The notes beneath the pieces were generated by a model. The model made no database searches. It had not been told where the DNA came from and worked only from the letters and a program-made list of their open reading frames with translations. From Bacteroidota bacterium (GTDB taxonomy: Bacteria > Bacteroidota > Bacteroidia > Flavobacteriales_D > Crocinitomicaceae), in assembly GCA_016192075.1 (NCBI GenBank), contig JACPUU010000022.1, forward strand, positions 179,852 to 243,851: DNA of 64,000 nucleotides, written 5' to 3'. Positions 63,571 to 64,000 of this stretch are shown one piece after another; position 1 is the first letter of the stretch; every line of letters starts with the position of its first letter. A program made the translations under genes and the position numbers.

Positions 63571-64000
63571 ACACAGTCTTGTCTGCATTTGGTAATTCTT
63601 AAATAACTTTTATTTGTTCGTTAGGTCCTGTATTTTGGTGTTTCCTGCTGCGTTTGCGGCCTGATGGCAAAATTGCCAATTCTCTTTCTATATGCCCTTT
63701 TTATGAGAACTATGATCCCATATGGTAAATTTTTAGCCTCCCTTTGAAACACATAGGCACATTAGTGAACATAGGTTTCACATAGGACTAAAAAAGAAAC
63801 CAGCAACGTAATTTCTATGTGTCTTTTCTATGTAAACTATGTTCCTATGTGGTAGATTTTTAGCCTCCCTTTGAAACACATAGGCACACTAGAAAACATA
63901 GGTTTCACATAGGACTAAAAAAGAAACCAGCAACGTAATTTCTATGTGTCTTTTCTATGTGAACTATGTTCCTATGTGGTAGATTTTTAGCCTCCCTTTG
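63571..64000. other. Intergenic end of window
   Basis: No gene was found. The first 115 bp are low in features. From about 63686 to the window end a tandem repeat occupies the sequence (see next entry). No terminator hairpin with a T run is evident just after the 63570 stop. Confidence 0.7.
63686..64000. repeat. 127-bp tandem repeat, CTATGTG family, running off the window
   Basis: The landmark TTTTTAGCCTCCCTTTG recurs at a period of 127 bp (TAG at 63734, 63861 and 63988). The unit also contains AAACACATAGGCACA, GAACATAGGTTTCACATAGG and TTCTATGTGTCTTTTCTATG. The first copy is degraded and the second and third are nearly identical. The reverse complement occurs once at 42050-42228. The array continues beyond the end. 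Confidence 0.88.

Noticed and set aside
63686..64000. CRISPR array
   Set aside because: The repeating unit is 127 bp with no unique spacers, and no cas genes are present.

Overview
The window reads as a chromosomal segment from a member of the Bacteroidota, probably a flavobacterium-like lineage. The evidence is two type IX secretion (T9SS) sorting signals (type A at 24414-25505, type B gliding-motility type at 57235-63570), a PorE-like TPR/beta-propeller/OmpA lipoprotein, DUF5686 and UbiA/Maf neighbourhoods typical of that phylum, and promoter elements resembling the Bacteroidota TAnnTTTG type. No rRNA, tRNA, CRISPR array, integrase or insertion sequence was recognised.

Region 1 (1-2661) is housekeeping: the 3' end of tgt, an LptG-type permease, a hotdog thioesterase and an isochorismate synthase (menaquinone supply).

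Region 2 (about 2700-30500) is the centre of interest. It is a roughly 28-kb catabolic island of two convergent operons that meet at 10463/10465. The rightward operon encodes a ferredoxin, molybdenum-cofactor maturation proteins (MobA-like, XdhC), a short-chain dehydrogenase, a 4-hydroxybenzoyl-CoA reductase with fused iron-sulfur and molybdenum subunits plus a flavin subunit carrying the diagnostic extra four-cysteine loop, a hemerythrin-like protein and a radical SAM protein. The leftward operon of 15 genes encodes a class I ATP-dependent benzoyl-CoA reductase in the order bcrC-B-A-D, a T9SS-secreted protein, an acyl-CoA ligase, a 2-hydroxyacyl-CoA dehydratase-like subunit, a fusion of a ketopantoate-reductase-like domain to a BcrA/BcrD-type ATPase, a thiolase, the three ring-modification enzymes Had, Oah and Dch, a 3-hydroxyacyl-CoA dehydrogenase/enoyl-CoA hydratase fusion and 2-oxoacid:ferredoxin oxidoreductase (KorAB). 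Together these predict anaerobic reduction of 4-hydroxybenzoyl-CoA to benzoyl-CoA, dearomatisation, ring hydration, oxidation and cleavage to 3-hydroxypimelyl-CoA, then thiolysis. Reduced ferredoxin would be regenerated by KorAB.

Both operons are preceded by the same dyad, TATGAT-N4-ATCATA, followed after exactly 21 nt by (T/G)AACTTTAT. The centre lies near -41.5 from the inferred start, the usual geometry of class II activation by a Crp/Fnr protein. A Crp/Fnr-family regulator is encoded nearby at 32914-33555.

Region 3 (30844-57166) is mostly core or envelope functions: lipoproteins, OmpA proteins, a SpoIIE phosphatase, an LpxD-like acyltransferase, a DUF5686 protein, an extended LptB, an MFS transporter, Maf, UbiA, a PorE-like protein, QueE, ChaN, a J-domain protein, the thrS-infC-rpmI-rplT operon (infC with an apparent ATA start) and ComEC. 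Region 4 (57235-63570) is one giant secreted protein of about 24 PKD-like repeats. Intergenic repeat families occur at 33.6 kb, 42.1 kb and 63.7-64.0 kb.

The most novel element is the two-gene module at 19590-22677. It pairs one dehydratase/reductase-type subunit with an activator ATPase fused to a dehydrogenase-like domain. Its reaction cannot be read from sequence alone.
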